A stretch of 55,969 nucleotides of DNA from NCBI GenBank assembly GCA_964242925.1, contig CAXTBW010000017.1, positions 1 through 55,969 of the forward strand, given 5' to 3'. This DNA is from LMUY01 sp964242925. Lineage in GTDB: Bacteria; Pseudomonadota; Alphaproteobacteria; Acetobacterales; Acetobacteraceae. Both the position numbers and the translations under genes were made by a program. This document shows, one piece after another, positions 26,873 to 36,469 of this stretch (within the stretch, counting starts at the first letter, position 1; each line of letters begins with the position of its first letter). Below the pieces are notes generated by a model. That model ran no database searches. It saw only the letters and a list, made by a program, of their open reading frames with translations, and had not been told where the DNA came from.

Positions 26873-28195
26873 TTGACCAGCAAAATGCTGCGCCTGGCCC
26901 TATTTCTCTTCCCCGGGCACCATCTTGGAGCCTGGCGCTTACCCGACGCGATCCCTGAGCTTGACGTCGGGATCGAGCATTACGTGCGAGCGGCGCAACT
27001 CGCGGAAGAAGCCAAGTTGGACGCGATCTTCTTCGAAGACCAGGCGGCCGTCCCGCGCAGCAATGACATCCTGCGGGGCGATGCGTACGGGGCTGCCCAT
27101 CCTCGGGCTATTCATTTCGACCCTATGATGTTGCTTCCTGCTTTGGCGATGACCACCAAGCGCCTCGGCCTTGCCGCGACATCCACGGCCACATTCAACG
27201 AGCCTTACAACGTGGCGCGCCGGTTCGCATCGATCGACTTCATCTCCAGTGGGCGCGCCGGTTGGAATCTGGTGACCTCCTTCAACGAGAATGAGGCGCA
27301 GAACTTTGGCCTCGATGCTCATCTCGAGCACGGCAAACGCTATGAACGGGCGAGCGAGTTCATCGATGTCGTGACCGGCCTCTGGGACAGCTGGGAGCCG
27401 GGCGCCGTCACCCGGGATAAGGAGACGGGGAAGTATTTTGACCTCGAGAAGATGCATTTCCTTTGTCATGAAGGGACCTTCTTCAAGGTCCGCGGGCCAT
27501 TGACCATGGGGCGGAGTCCGCAAGGCCGGCCGGTGATCTTCCAGGCCGGCTCCTCCGAGCCTGGGCGAGAGCTGGCCGCGCGCACAGCCGACGTGGTCTT
27601 CACCCTTCAGACCGACATTGCCGGAAGCCGGGCGTTCCGCGAAGACATGCGCAGGCGCGCGGTCCGGTTCGGTCGCGATCCGGACAAGATCAAAATCCTT
27701 CCCGGCATCATTCCGATCGTGGGGCGGACGGACGAGGAGGCCCAGGCGTTCCGCGACCAGATGCGCGACCTCATCCCCGCGGAACTCGCCATCAGTCACC
27801 TGATGCCCCATTCAGGGGGAGTGAATTTCCGAGAGTACGATCTAAACGGCCCGATGCCGGATCTGCCGGAAACCAATGCCGGCAAGTCGCACCGCCAGGC
27901 GATCGTGGATCTCGCGCGACGTGGAAACCTGTCGATTCTCCAGACCGCGCGCATCTTCGCCGAAGGAAGCTACTTCAAGATGGTGGGTTCCCCGACGACG
28001 GTCGCAGACATCATGCAGCAATGGCTGGAAGCCGACGCTTGTGACGGCTTCCTCGCCGTCCCGACGCATTTCCCTCGTGGCGTGGAAGACTTCACTCGTC
28101 TCGTCGTACCGGAACTGCAGCGCCGCGGCCTGTTCCGCAAAGAGTATGCGGGCCGGCATCTTCGCGAGCATCTCGGCGTGACGACCTACGACTAG
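26873..28195 (+). CDS. LLM-class flavin monooxygenase, NtaA/SnaA/DszA family
   Basis: 440-residue FMNH2-dependent monooxygenase of the bacterial-luciferase-like group. Typical stretches are FFEDQAAVPRSND, STATFNEPYNVARRFASID, GRAGWNLVTSFNENEAQNFG and GSSEPGRELAARTADVVFT. Members oxidise chelators, sulfur heterocycles or alkyl sulfides with reduced flavin from a separate reductase, which is not adjacent. Starts are TTG 26873 (GGGG upstream) or ATG 26885. Stands alone between the kinase and the chemotaxis gene. A related gene is at 42896-44230. Confidence 0.9.
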   Translation: MTSKMLRLALFLFPGHHLGAWRLPDAIPELDVGIEHYVRAAQLAEEAKLDAIFFEDQAAVPRSNDILRGDAYGAAHPRAIHFDPMMLLPALAMTTKRLGLAATSTATFNEPYNVARRFASIDFISSGRAGWNLVTSFNENEAQNFGLDAHLEHGKRYERASEFIDVVTGLWDSWEPGAVTRDKETGKYFDLEKMHFLCHEGTFFKVRGPLTMGRSPQGRPVIFQAGSSEPGRELAARTADVVFTLQTDIAGSRAFREDMRRRAVRFGRDPDKIKILPGIIPIVGRTDEEAQAFRDQMRDLIPAELAISHLMPHSGGVNFREYDLNGPMPDLPETNAGKSHRQAIVDLARRGNLSILQTARIFAEGSYFKMVGSPTTVADIMQQWLEADACDGFLAVPTHFPRGVEDFTRLVVPELQRRGLFRKEYAGRHLREHLGVTTYD

Positions 28196-28576
28196 ACGCT
28201 TCCGTCCTCGCGAGAGCCTATCGAACGAGCTCGCCAACATGTCGTCGATGTCGAGAACCGACCTGTCCCCGATTGTCGGATAGCGTGGATAACCTTGCAA
28301 GCCATCGCGCAACGCAGGCGCTCGTCTTGCTGCTGGAAGATCTGTTGCCCGCGTCCCGTACTATGTCGCAAGAATGTGGAGCAACGGTAGGACGAGGCGC
28401 CGTCGCGCAGGCGAGCGGTTTGCCCGGGATGACAACACCAACGGCGCGCCCGGGAGAGCAAGCGCAGTGCGATTAGCCGTATTGTTCCAGGAAGAGAATG
28501 GTGTCGGGCCTCCTGATCTCTGTGCTGAATAGCGCCGTGCAAAGCGTCCGGACAGCCGGATCAGAGGAGTTCTTGA
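28196..28576. other. Intergenic region without recognised gene
   Basis: About 380 bases between the monooxygenase and the chemoreceptor. Only short overlapping open frames without recognisable sequence; no obvious operator or terminator. Confidence 0.45.
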
Positions 28577-29956
28577 ATGAACGCGTCGCCGGAACCACTC
28601 CTTCAGCGTCTTGCGAACGAAGCCGGCCTTCTCAGCCTTGGGGTGGCTGACGTTGCCGGGTGTGTGGAGGACGCCTCGACACGGCTGAGCACGGGGGTTC
28701 GCAGTCTCGATAGGCTTCGCGCGTTCACCTCCCAAGTCTCGGAACAGAACGAGGCCGTCGCGGTCGCGGCAGAACTCGCTCGCCGGAACGCATTGCGAGC
28801 CCGGGACGACGTTGAGATAGCCGATGCAACCCTGGAGGAGGCGACCGTCGAGGTCATCAAGCTAAGCCAGGTCGTCGCATCGCTAGCCGAAGGGGGCTCT
28901 CGGCTGGAAGCAGCGCTTCGAAGCATCGACGCGGTTGCCCTTAGGATCTCATCCATCGCTTTCCAGACAAGGATGCTGGCGCTAAACGCGGCTATTGAGG
29001 CCGGCAGGGCCGGAGAGACCGGGCTTGGCTTCGCGGTTGTCGCAGCCGAGGTCAAGGTGCTTGCAGCCAAGACGGCAGAAGCGACGGTCGCTATCCGCGA
29101 CACGGTGAAGGACCTTCGCATTCAGGCAAGCACGATCACGGAACAGATGACCAGGAGCGTCGCCCAGACTGCCGAGGTGGCCAAGCAAAGCGGCAGCGTC
29201 TCGGAGATATTGGGTCATTCCAAGCAGCGCGTCGCCGACATCACGACAAGCGCCGAGCATATTGCTGCGCATAGCAGGCACGTCAGTGACCGCTGCGGCG
29301 AGCTTCGTGGGGCTATGGAAACTCTCACCATCGACATGCACGGAACTGATGCGGAAATCGCGAAGGCTCGCGACACGATCGTCGGCTTGGTCGCCACCTC
29401 TGAGAACATGGTCAGCGCCGCGCTCCACGAGGGAGTTGAGACGGGCGACATGTCCTTCGTCAGGCTCGCGCAACAGGTGTCGTCAACGATCTCCTCCTTG
29501 CTGGAGACGGAACTTAGGGCTGGAGCGACCAGCGAAACGGAGTTGTTTGACGACGACTACAAGGAGGTGGTCGGATCCAACCCGGTTCAATACATGACAA
29601 GGATAGTCCACCTTACGGACCGCTTGCTGCAGAAGGTCCTAGAGGACGTAGCTGAACGGGATGGACGGATCGTTTACTGCGTGGCATCGGACCGACAAGG
29701 CTACGTTCCCACGCATCGCAGTTCCTACTCGAAGCCCCAAGGGGCCGACCCCGTTTGGAACGCGGCACACTGCCGCAACCGCCGGATCTACAGCGACCGC
29801 ACAAATATCCGCGCCTCCGCCAACCAAGCGGCGTTCCTCCTCCAGACGTATCGTCGCGACATGGGTGGCGGACAGTTCGCGGTGTTGAAGCACGCCTCGG
29901 CGCCCATCCATGTCAACGGAAGACATTGGGGCGCGGTGTGTCTCGCATATCAATAG
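28577..29956 (+). CDS. Soluble methyl-accepting chemotaxis-type protein
   Basis: 459-residue receptor with reversed order: the signalling coiled coil comes first and the sensor last. The hairpin tip is ISSIAFQTRMLALNAAIEAG followed by RAGETGLGFAVVAAEVKVLA. No hydrophobic span exists, so it is cytosolic. The C-terminal 150 residues (from YKEVVGSNPVQYMTRIVHLT through NRRIYSDRT and YRRDMGGGQFAVLKHASAPI to GRHWGAVCLAY) form a Cache/PAS-like domain seen at the end of many alphaproteobacterial chemoreceptors. No che genes are near. The ligand is unknown. Confidence 0.88.
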   Translation: MNASPEPLLQRLANEAGLLSLGVADVAGCVEDASTRLSTGVRSLDRLRAFTSQVSEQNEAVAVAAELARRNALRARDDVEIADATLEEATVEVIKLSQVVASLAEGGSRLEAALRSIDAVALRISSIAFQTRMLALNAAIEAGRAGETGLGFAVVAAEVKVLAAKTAEATVAIRDTVKDLRIQASTITEQMTRSVAQTAEVAKQSGSVSEILGHSKQRVADITTSAEHIAAHSRHVSDRCGELRGAMETLTIDMHGTDAEIAKARDTIVGLVATSENMVSAALHEGVETGDMSFVRLAQQVSSTISSLLETELRAGATSETELFDDDYKEVVGSNPVQYMTRIVHLTDRLLQKVLEDVAERDGRIVYCVASDRQGYVPTHRSSYSKPQGADPVWNAAHCRNRRIYSDRTNIRASANQAAFLLQTYRRDMGGGQFAVLKHASAPIHVNGRHWGAVCLAYQ

Positions 29957-30196
29957 CGTGACCGCGATACTTGCTCGCAACATCTCGCGGCAAATTAGGC
30001 TGAATAGTATGGCGGAAGCTGATGAGTGATGCATCGGGCCATCCAGCTCGGAGAAGGATCGCTCCACATCTGCCAGTCACCCGGACAGCTCCTATCCGGC
30101 CCCTGCTCCGCCACCGAGCGCAGTGGTTATCCGGCGCGGGTGCGTCTGGATATGGCGCGACGCGCTGCCGGTTGCCGAAGGGCGGCCTTCCCACAT

Positions 30197-31744
30197 TCAA
30201 GGAGAGGGCGCGATATCCACATGCCGAACCTCGGCGAATTCGGGCCGGCCCGGTGATGCGTCCACAACTGCCTCCGCCGCCTTCGCATAATCCCTTTGCG
30301 CTTCGTCCGCGCGGCCCAACGCATGGGCCGCCCGGGCTGACCCGAGTAAGCCGTTGAGTCGGTTCGGCGCCGCCGCCGCGCTGGCGCCGAACGCCGCCAG
30401 CGCCTCCGCCGGATGGCTCGCCATCAGCAGCATATCGCCAAACAGTTCGCGCATCGGAATTAGCTTGTTCTCGAGCAGAATGTGCTTCTCCCGCGCATCG
30501 TCGGCATCGGCCGCCGCATTCATCAGCGCCAAACCGCCCGTCATGTCGCCAGTCGCATAGACGGTCCAGGCGTCGGCCGCTTCGCCATACACGTCCACCA
30601 AACCGGCCCAATACGCGCCATCCTCCTGCAACACCGTCGCCCGGAGCTTACGCAAGGCCGTAGACTCCTCCCGTGCCTCCGCGATCTGGCCGGACCGGGC
30701 CGCTCCGAGCGCGCGGACGAAGCGGGCCGTGATCTGCTGATACGGCGACAGCCCGGCGACCGGCATCGCGGCCGCCCCTGCCCAGTCGCCGCGTTCCAGC
30801 AAATAGCGCGCCGCCACCAGCACGCGCTCGTCCGATGGCCCGGCGTCGGCCAGGGCCGCCCGGACCGCATCGTCCTGTCCGAGCTGGAGATGGGCGTAGG
30901 CGATGAAGTCCATCCCGTGCGGGTCGTCCGCGTCCATCCGCGGCATGTCGTTAGGACCCGACGCACGCAACGCGGCCGCCATGCGGTTTGCCTCGATCGA
31001 GGCCGCCCACATCCCCAACATCGAGTAGATGTGCGAAGGCATGTGCAGTGCGTGGTGTCCGGCGGGTGCGATTCCAGGATAGGCGCGCGCCGCCGCCAAT
31101 CCGCGGGCCGCCAAGGGCGGATAGTCGTAGGCGTGGATGAGGTAGTGGGGGATTCCGGGATGACGCGGGTTGGCCGCCCATAGCCGTTCCAGAATGCGTC
31201 CGGCCTGCAGCTGACGGGAGAACGTTTTGTCGGTGAGGTCCACTGCTTCGAGGATGGCCAGGGCGTAGAAGCTCTGGATTTCCACGTCGTCCGGGTAAGC
31301 CTCGGCCAACGCGCGCATCGTGGCCTCATAGGCGGCGGTGCGGGTGGCGTGATCCTCTGCCGGGTCACGGTAGTAGACGCGAAGGGCGTCGATCAGCCTT
31401 GCCTCGCGCGGCATCGCCGGGCCGGCCGCCGTGGCGTGCTCCAGATCCGCGCGCCCCGCCTCGAGCGCTTCTTGGCTCGGGGCGCCGGCGAGCGGGTTGC
31501 CGCGCACCGTCATCGCGGCGCCCCACCAGGCGATGGCGCAATGCGGATCTGCCGCAGAGATGGCGCGAAAGGCGTCTTCGGGACCGTCAAAAGCGTGCAT
31601 CCGGGCGATTGCCGTCTCAAAGTCGGCCTGCACCGCGGGCGCGCAGGAGGTCGGAAACGACACCGTGCCGAAGCCGGGTATGTCCCGGGCGCAAGCGGGC
31701 GTGACTGACAGCAAGCCGGCGAGGAGAAGCAGAGTCCGGATCAA
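30197..31744 (-). CDS. Secreted TPR-repeat protein
   Basis: 515-residue protein with a signal peptide (MIRTLLLLAGLLSVTPACA, TTG start) and predicted helical repeats throughout, for example ARGLAAARAYPGIAPAGHHALHMPS and the C-terminal pair around AEALAAFGASAAAAPNRLNG and AAHALGRADEAQRDYAKAAE. Conserved HYLIHAYD and HALHMPSHIY segments are typical of a widespread periplasmic family of unknown function. The Cys near the cleavage site (ACARD) does not form a good lipobox. It lies 170 bases downstream of livF and may be a separate unit. Confidence 0.75.
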   Translation of the reverse strand: MIRTLLLLAGLLSVTPACARDIPGFGTVSFPTSCAPAVQADFETAIARMHAFDGPEDAFRAISAADPHCAIAWWGAAMTVRGNPLAGAPSQEALEAGRADLEHATAAGPAMPREARLIDALRVYYRDPAEDHATRTAAYEATMRALAEAYPDDVEIQSFYALAILEAVDLTDKTFSRQLQAGRILERLWAANPRHPGIPHYLIHAYDYPPLAARGLAAARAYPGIAPAGHHALHMPSHIYSMLGMWAASIEANRMAAALRASGPNDMPRMDADDPHGMDFIAYAHLQLGQDDAVRAALADAGPSDERVLVAARYLLERGDWAGAAAMPVAGLSPYQQITARFVRALGAARSGQIAEAREESTALRKLRATVLQEDGAYWAGLVDVYGEAADAWTVYATGDMTGGLALMNAAADADDAREKHILLENKLIPMRELFGDMLLMASHPAEALAAFGASAAAAPNRLNGLLGSARAAHALGRADEAQRDYAKAAEAVVDASPGRPEFAEVRHVDIAPSP

Positions 31745-31914
31745 GATCTCGTCGTCCCGCAGTGAGCGCCCGCTTCAACTGGTGCGCCAGCGATTGTTTG
31801 CAGCCTGCGAACTCCGTTCTCAATCGTGTGGCGCACAGTACGTGCCGGGTCGTATCCACCTGCGAGAGCCTCTGAGGGAGCGCCCTCGGGCAGCTGAAAC
31901 CCTATTCGGCCCGG

Positions 31915-32634
31915 CTACAGGTAAATGCGCCGGGCTAGCTCCTTGTCGTCGGTCTGCCCAGGCGCGAGCGAGCCCGTATCCGCGACGACACCGTCCCGAA
32001 GGATGAAATAACGGTCGGAGACGGCGCTCGCCAGCCCGATATTCTGCTCCACCATAAGCATGGTGAGGCCCTCCGATTTCAGCCGGATCAACGCGGCTGC
32101 AATCTCGTCCAGCACTTGCGGCGCCAGCCCGCCGGAAGGCTCGTCGAGCAGGAGCAGACGCGGGCCAGACATCAGCGCGCGGCCGATCGCCACCATTTGC
32201 TGCTCGCCGCCGGACATGGTGCGCACTTGCTGGGTGCGGCGCTCGCCCAATCGGGGGAACAGCGCCAACACCCGCGCCTGCGCCGCCCGCGCGCCGCGCC
32301 GGCCGCGCAGGGCCGCGCCGAGACGGAGGTTCTGCTCCACCGTCATGTCGGGGAACAGGTCGCGCCGCTGCGACACCTGCGCCACGCCCTGGCGGAACGC
32401 GCGGTGCGGCGGGCAGCCGGCCAGTTCGTCCTCGCCCATCCGGATCGAGCCGCCATCCGGCCGGACGAAGCCGCTCACGGTGTTGAGCGCGGTGGACTTG
32501 CCGCACCCGTTGTTGCCGAGCAGGCAGGCAACCTCGCCCTTGGCTACGCAGAGGCTGAGGCCGCGCAGGATCTCGCTGGCGCCATAGCGCACGCGCAGCC
32601 CGTTGATTCGCAATCCGGCCTCAGCGGTGGCCAA
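31915..32634 (-). CDS. livF: Branched-chain-amino-acid-type ABC transporter ATP-binding protein LivF
   Basis: 239-residue ABC ATPase. Walker A is GNNGCGKST, signature MSGGEQQM, Walker B LLLLDEPSGGLAP. The short length and C-terminal DKELARRIYL (for the usual AYLG end) mark the LivF type. It starts with TTG 32634, overlapping livG by 14 bases. Last gene of the hyuA-hyuB-liv operon. Together with LivG it powers import through LivH/LivM. Confidence 0.93.
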   Translation of the reverse strand: MATAEAGLRINGLRVRYGASEILRGLSLCVAKGEVACLLGNNGCGKSTALNTVSGFVRPDGGSIRMGEDELAGCPPHRAFRQGVAQVSQRRDLFPDMTVEQNLRLGAALRGRRGARAAQARVLALFPRLGERRTQQVRTMSGGEQQMVAIGRALMSGPRLLLLDEPSGGLAPQVLDEIAAALIRLKSEGLTMLMVEQNIGLASAVSDRYFILRDGVVADTGSLAPGQTDDKELARRIYL

Positions 32635-33382
32635 GATAGGCCTCCACCACCACCGGATCGCGACGCACCTCGTCCGGCGCGCCCTCCGCGATCTTGCTGC
32701 CGCCGCTCATCACCACAACCCGGTCCGAGAGGTCCAGCACCATCTCCACCGCGTGCTCGATCAGCAGGATGCCGATGCCCTCCCGCCGGGCGAGGGCGCG
32801 CACCGTGGCGGACAGCGCGGCGCGCGCGGAGGGGGACAGGCCCACCGCCGGCTCGTCCAGCAGGATCAGCGGCGGCTTGGCGGCGATCGCGCGGGTGATT
32901 TCCACCAGGCGTTGCTGCCCGCCTGACAAGGCGCCGACGCGACTGTGACGCAGATCGGCGATCCCCATGCTCGCCATCAGGTCGAGCGCTTCCGTCATCG
33001 CCCGGTCCTCCGCCGCGGCGGCCCGCCTGCCGTCGAACAGCAGCCCGGCAAAGCCGCTGCGGGTTCGGCTGTGCAGCCCGGTCAACACGTTCTCCAGGAC
33101 CGACAGGCCCTCGAACAGCCCATTGTTCTGGAAGGTGCGGCGAATGCCGCGGCGGGCGATGTCGTGCGGGGCGTGGCCGCCGATCTCCTCGCCGCGAAAC
33201 CGCACGGAGCCGGCAGATGGTGCGACGAAGCCGGTGATGGCGTTGAACAGCGTGGTCTTGCCGGCGCCGTTCGGCCCGATCACCGCCACGATCTCTCCCG
33301 CGTCGATCCGCAGGGATGCGTTCGACAACGCCAGCAGCCCGGCGAAGCGGACCTCGAGCGCCTCCACTTCTAGAAGGACCAT
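32621..33382 (-). CDS. livG: Branched-chain-amino-acid-type ABC transporter ATP-binding protein LivG
   Basis: 253-residue ABC ATPase: Walker A GPNGAGKTT, then IRRTFQNNGLFEGLSVLENV, signature LSGGQQRLVEI, Walker B LILLDEPAVGLSP and the LivG-typical end EAYLGHR. Start ATG 33382 overlaps the livH stop (ATGA); the frame stays open far upstream but that part is the antisense-phase shadow of livH and the binding protein. Confidence 0.94.
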   Translation of the reverse strand: MVLLEVEALEVRFAGLLALSNASLRIDAGEIVAVIGPNGAGKTTLFNAITGFVAPSAGSVRFRGEEIGGHAPHDIARRGIRRTFQNNGLFEGLSVLENVLTGLHSRTRSGFAGLLFDGRRAAAAEDRAMTEALDLMASMGIADLRHSRVGALSGGQQRLVEITRAIAAKPPLILLDEPAVGLSPSARAALSATVRALARREGIGILLIEHAVEMVLDLSDRVVVMSGGSKIAEGAPDEVRRDPVVVEAYLGHR

Positions 33383-34251
33383 CAGACCCGCACCGCCACC
33401 CGCCGGCCGAACAGGCCCGACGGCCGCACCACCAGCACGCCGACGATCACCAGGTAGGCGGTGATGTCGATCAGCGCCGTGGACACGTAGGCCCCGAGCA
33501 GTTGCTCGGCCACGCCCAGCAGCAGGGCGCCCACGATGCAGCCGGGCAGCGAGCCGAAGCCCCCGAGCGTCATGGCCGCGAACGCCTTCATCAGCACGCC
33601 CGCGCCGAGATCGGGGTCGAGCGAGGTGATGGGCGCGATCAGTATGCCTGCCGCCGCCCCCATCAGCACGCCCACGCCCCACATGACGGCGTGGAAGCGT
33701 TGCACGTCCACCCCGATCAGCGCCGCGCCGCGTTCGCTTTGGAACATCGCCTGCGCCAGCTGGCCGACGTGCGTGCCGTAGAACAAGGCGAAGAACAGCC
33801 CGGCCACGACGAGCACGGCCGCGAGCACGGCGACGTTGTCGGCGGTGATCAAGACGTCGCCCCAGATCATGGGATCGAAGTCGAACACCTCCGGCATCGG
33901 CAACACCTCGCGTCCCCACACGAAGCGCACGACGCCGCGCAGGAAGAAGCCGATGCCCACGGTCATCATGGCCATCGCCAGGTGCGAGCCCCGGCGCACC
34001 CGCCGCAGCAGCCCCCGCTCGATCAGCATGCCGAGGGCGAAGGCGAGCGCCGCGACCGCGGCCGCAACCACCGCGAACGGCAGGTGCAGCAGCACGACGC
34101 CGGCATAGGCGCCAAACGCGCCGAGCATCACCAGGTCGCCCTGGCCGAAGTTCACCGCCGTGGTGGCGCGGTAGAGCACGGTCATCGACAGCGCGACCAG
34201 GGCGTAGACGGCGCCCTGCGCGACCCCGCCGACCAGTAGTTGCGGCAGCAT
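33382..34251 (-). CDS. livH: Branched-chain-amino-acid-type ABC transporter permease LivH
   Basis: 289-residue inner-membrane permease. The N-terminus LVGGVAQGAVYALVALSMTV and TAVNFGQGDLVMLGAFGAY are characteristic of LivH, as is AAMTLGGFGSLPGCIVGALL near the C-terminus (the usual G-x-x-G-S-x-P-G-A motif). About eight membrane segments. Six bases downstream of the binding-protein gene and overlapping livG. Confidence 0.93.
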   Translation of the reverse strand: MLPQLLVGGVAQGAVYALVALSMTVLYRATTAVNFGQGDLVMLGAFGAYAGVVLLHLPFAVVAAAVAALAFALGMLIERGLLRRVRRGSHLAMAMMTVGIGFFLRGVVRFVWGREVLPMPEVFDFDPMIWGDVLITADNVAVLAAVLVVAGLFFALFYGTHVGQLAQAMFQSERGAALIGVDVQRFHAVMWGVGVLMGAAAGILIAPITSLDPDLGAGVLMKAFAAMTLGGFGSLPGCIVGALLLGVAEQLLGAYVSTALIDITAYLVIVGVLVVRPSGLFGRRVAVRV

Positions 34252-34257
34252 CGCGCG

Positions 34258-35448
34258 CTACGGCCGCTTCTTGTCCCAGGCGGTGAACACCGTCGGCTTG
34301 CCATCCACGAAGGTGTCGAAATACAGCGTTTTCTGCCCGGTGTGCTCCGTTGGAGTGAAGGTGATCGGCCCGGCGGCAACACCCGTGTCCCAGTCGCGGA
34401 TGTTGTTCATCGCCGCGATGAAGGAGGCCCAGCTCGGATCCTTGCCGCTGTCCTGCAACGCGCGCACCAGGGCCAGCGCGCCGCCAAGCCCGTTGTAGTT
34501 GTTGATGGTGATGCTTTCGCCAGGATAGGCGCGATGGATCAGGTCCGCCCATTTCTGCATGCCGGGCGCCTCCGGCAGCTCGTTGATCAGGTAGGCGGTG
34601 TAGAAATTCTTCAGCACGTCGTAGTTGCCCAGCCGCTGGTATTGGTCGTTGATGCTGGTGCCGTAGGTGGAGATGAACGGCGCGTTGTAGCCGTACTTCT
34701 TGGCGTCGCGCAGGAATATGGAGGTTTCCTGCGGGTACAGGATCACCATGACCGCGTCCGGCTTGGCGTTGCGAAGTTGCAGGAGCTGCGGCGTGGCGTC
34801 GGTCGAGCCGCGCTCCATGGTTAGGTCGAGCACGGGCTTGATCGCGTATTTGCCGGCGAGTTGCCCGATCACCCCCTCGTAGTAGCCCTTCGCCCAGTCG
34901 TTGGAGTGGGACACCACCGCGATCGTCCTCACGCCCGGCTTGGTCATGATAAAGTCGGCCATTGCCGCGCCCACCGTGTTGGTGTTGGGCGTCGGCTGGA
35001 AGATGTTGGCCACCACCGGGTTGGCGATCTGCGCCGCCGCCGCGCCGCCCACCACCCACGGGATGCCGCTCTGCTCGATAAGGCTCTTGGCCGCCAGCGC
35101 CGGACCGCTGCAGGTGAACGCGTCCAGCACGAACACCTTGTCGTCGGAGATGAGCTTGCGCGCCGCCGCGATGCCCTTCGCCTCGTCGCAGCCGTCATCC
35201 TCGACATGCAACTCGAGCTGCCGCCCGTTCACGCCGCCATGGGCGTTGACGTCCTTGTAGTAGGCGATGTGGGCAACCTGGGTGCGGCTGAAATCCGTCG
35301 CCGGGCCGGTGAACGGGCCGATGATGCCGATCTTGATTGCGGTAGGCGTGACGCCCTGCGCGTCCTGCGCGCGCGCCGCCCCGCCGGCCAGCGCCAGCGC
35401 TAAAGCGGGGGCCGCCATCATCGCCAGGATATGTCTCGTCACGCCCAT
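34258..35448 (-). CDS. Periplasmic substrate-binding protein of a liv-type transporter
   Basis: 396-residue type I periplasmic binding protein. Signal peptide about 1-27 (HILAMMAAPALALALAGGAARA). The mature start IKIGIIGPFTGPATDFSRTQ and the segments GGAAAAQIANPVVANIFQPT and IAVVSHSNDWAKGY fit the Leu/Ile/Val-binding family. Binding specificity is not readable; in this operon the ligand may be a hydantoin, 5-oxoproline or a related cyclic amide rather than an amino acid. Ten bases after livM, six before livH. Confidence 0.92.
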   Translation of the reverse strand: MGVTRHILAMMAAPALALALAGGAARAQDAQGVTPTAIKIGIIGPFTGPATDFSRTQVAHIAYYKDVNAHGGVNGRQLELHVEDDGCDEAKGIAAARKLISDDKVFVLDAFTCSGPALAAKSLIEQSGIPWVVGGAAAAQIANPVVANIFQPTPNTNTVGAAMADFIMTKPGVRTIAVVSHSNDWAKGYYEGVIGQLAGKYAIKPVLDLTMERGSTDATPQLLQLRNAKPDAVMVILYPQETSIFLRDAKKYGYNAPFISTYGTSINDQYQRLGNYDVLKNFYTAYLINELPEAPGMQKWADLIHRAYPGESITINNYNGLGGALALVRALQDSGKDPSWASFIAAMNNIRDWDTGVAAGPITFTPTEHTGQKTLYFDTFVDGKPTVFTAWDKKRP

Positions 35449-35458
35449 GCTCCACTGA

Positions 35459-36469
35459 TTAGGAAGATCCGAACGGCCGCTTGCCGCTGCGATAGAAGAC
35501 TTGCCGCAGTCCGGGGAACACGCCGACCAGCATCCCCATCAGTCCGGCCGGCTGCAGCGCGATCACCACGACGAGCAGCAGGCCGAACACCATCTCCTCC
35601 GTGCCTGGCAGCCCGCGCAGCAGCTCCGGTTCCGCCGCGAGCAGCGCCGCCCCCAGGATCGGGCCAGCCAGCGTGCCGATGCCGCCCACCATGACGGACG
35701 CGAACTGCTCGACCAATTGGCCAAGGGTGAAGCTGTTCGGCAGCACGCGGCCGATCAGCACGGCGAACATGCCGCCGGCGACGCCGACCAGCAGGCCGCT
35801 CCAGGCGAAGGCGAGGGTGATCACGCGCGCCGTCGGGATCGCCAGCGCCGCGGCCGCCAACTCGTTCTCCCGCACCGCCACCAGGGCCCGGCCGATGCGC
35901 GAGCGCAGCAGGTTGCGCGAGCCGGCGACCAGCGCGATGGCCACGATCAGGAACGGGTAGTACAGCGCGGCCTGGCTGCGCAGCGCCACACCGAACAACG
36001 CCGGCGCCGGAACCGCCATCCCGGTCGAGCCGCCGGTGAGCCCGCTGGCGTGGATGTAGCCCCAGCGCAGCAGCTCGCCGGCCGCCATGGTGAGGATGCC
36101 GAGATAGAAGAAGCGGATGCCCCGCAGCACCGGCAGGCTGACCACCAGCCCGCCGGCGGCGCCGACCGCTCCGGCCGCGGCAAGGGCCAGCGGAAAGGGC
36201 AGAGAGGCCTTGGTCATCAGGATGCCGGCGGTGTAGGCGCCCAGCCCCAGCAAGGCGGCGTTGGCGAAGGCGATCTGCCCGGCGAAGCCGATGACGATGT
36301 TGAAGCCGGTTGCCGCCAAGGCGTAGACCACCGCCAGGTTCACCACGTACTGCGTGTAGTCGTTGGTCAGCGCAGGCACGGCGAACAGCGCCAGCAAACC
36401 AGCGCGGCCGAGCCAGCGCCAACTGCTCTGCCGGGCGCTCCGCATGTCGAGCCCCGCCGCGTCAGCCAC
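35459..36469 (-). CDS. livM: Branched-chain-amino-acid-type ABC transporter permease LivM
   Basis: 336-residue permease partner of LivH. Motifs GFNIVIGFAGQIAFANAALL and RALVAVRENELAAAALAIP are LivM hallmarks, with GGIGTLAGPILGAALLA near the C-terminus. The start is GTG 36469, overlapping the end of hyuB by eight bases; ATG 36445 is an alternative. The order hyuB-livM-binding protein-livH-livG-livF is a rearranged liv cassette. Confidence 0.93.
   Translation of the reverse strand: MADAAGLDMRSARQSSWRWLGRAGLLALFAVPALTNDYTQYVVNLAVVYALAATGFNIVIGFAGQIAFANAALLGLGAYTAGILMTKASLPFPLALAAAGAVGAAGGLVVSLPVLRGIRFFYLGILTMAAGELLRWGYIHASGLTGGSTGMAVPAPALFGVALRSQAALYYPFLIVAIALVAGSRNLLRSRIGRALVAVRENELAAAALAIPTARVITLAFAWSGLLVGVAGGMFAVLIGRVLPNSFTLGQLVEQFASVMVGGIGTLAGPILGAALLAAEPELLRGLPGTEEMVFGLLLVVVIALQPAGLMGMLVGVFPGLRQVFYRSGKRPFGSS

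Noticed and set aside
32621..35059. A single 812-codon open frame on the minus strand
   Set aside because: Only the last 253 codons are livG. The upstream part is Arg/Gly-rich, out of phase with livH and the binding protein, and is kept open by high GC.
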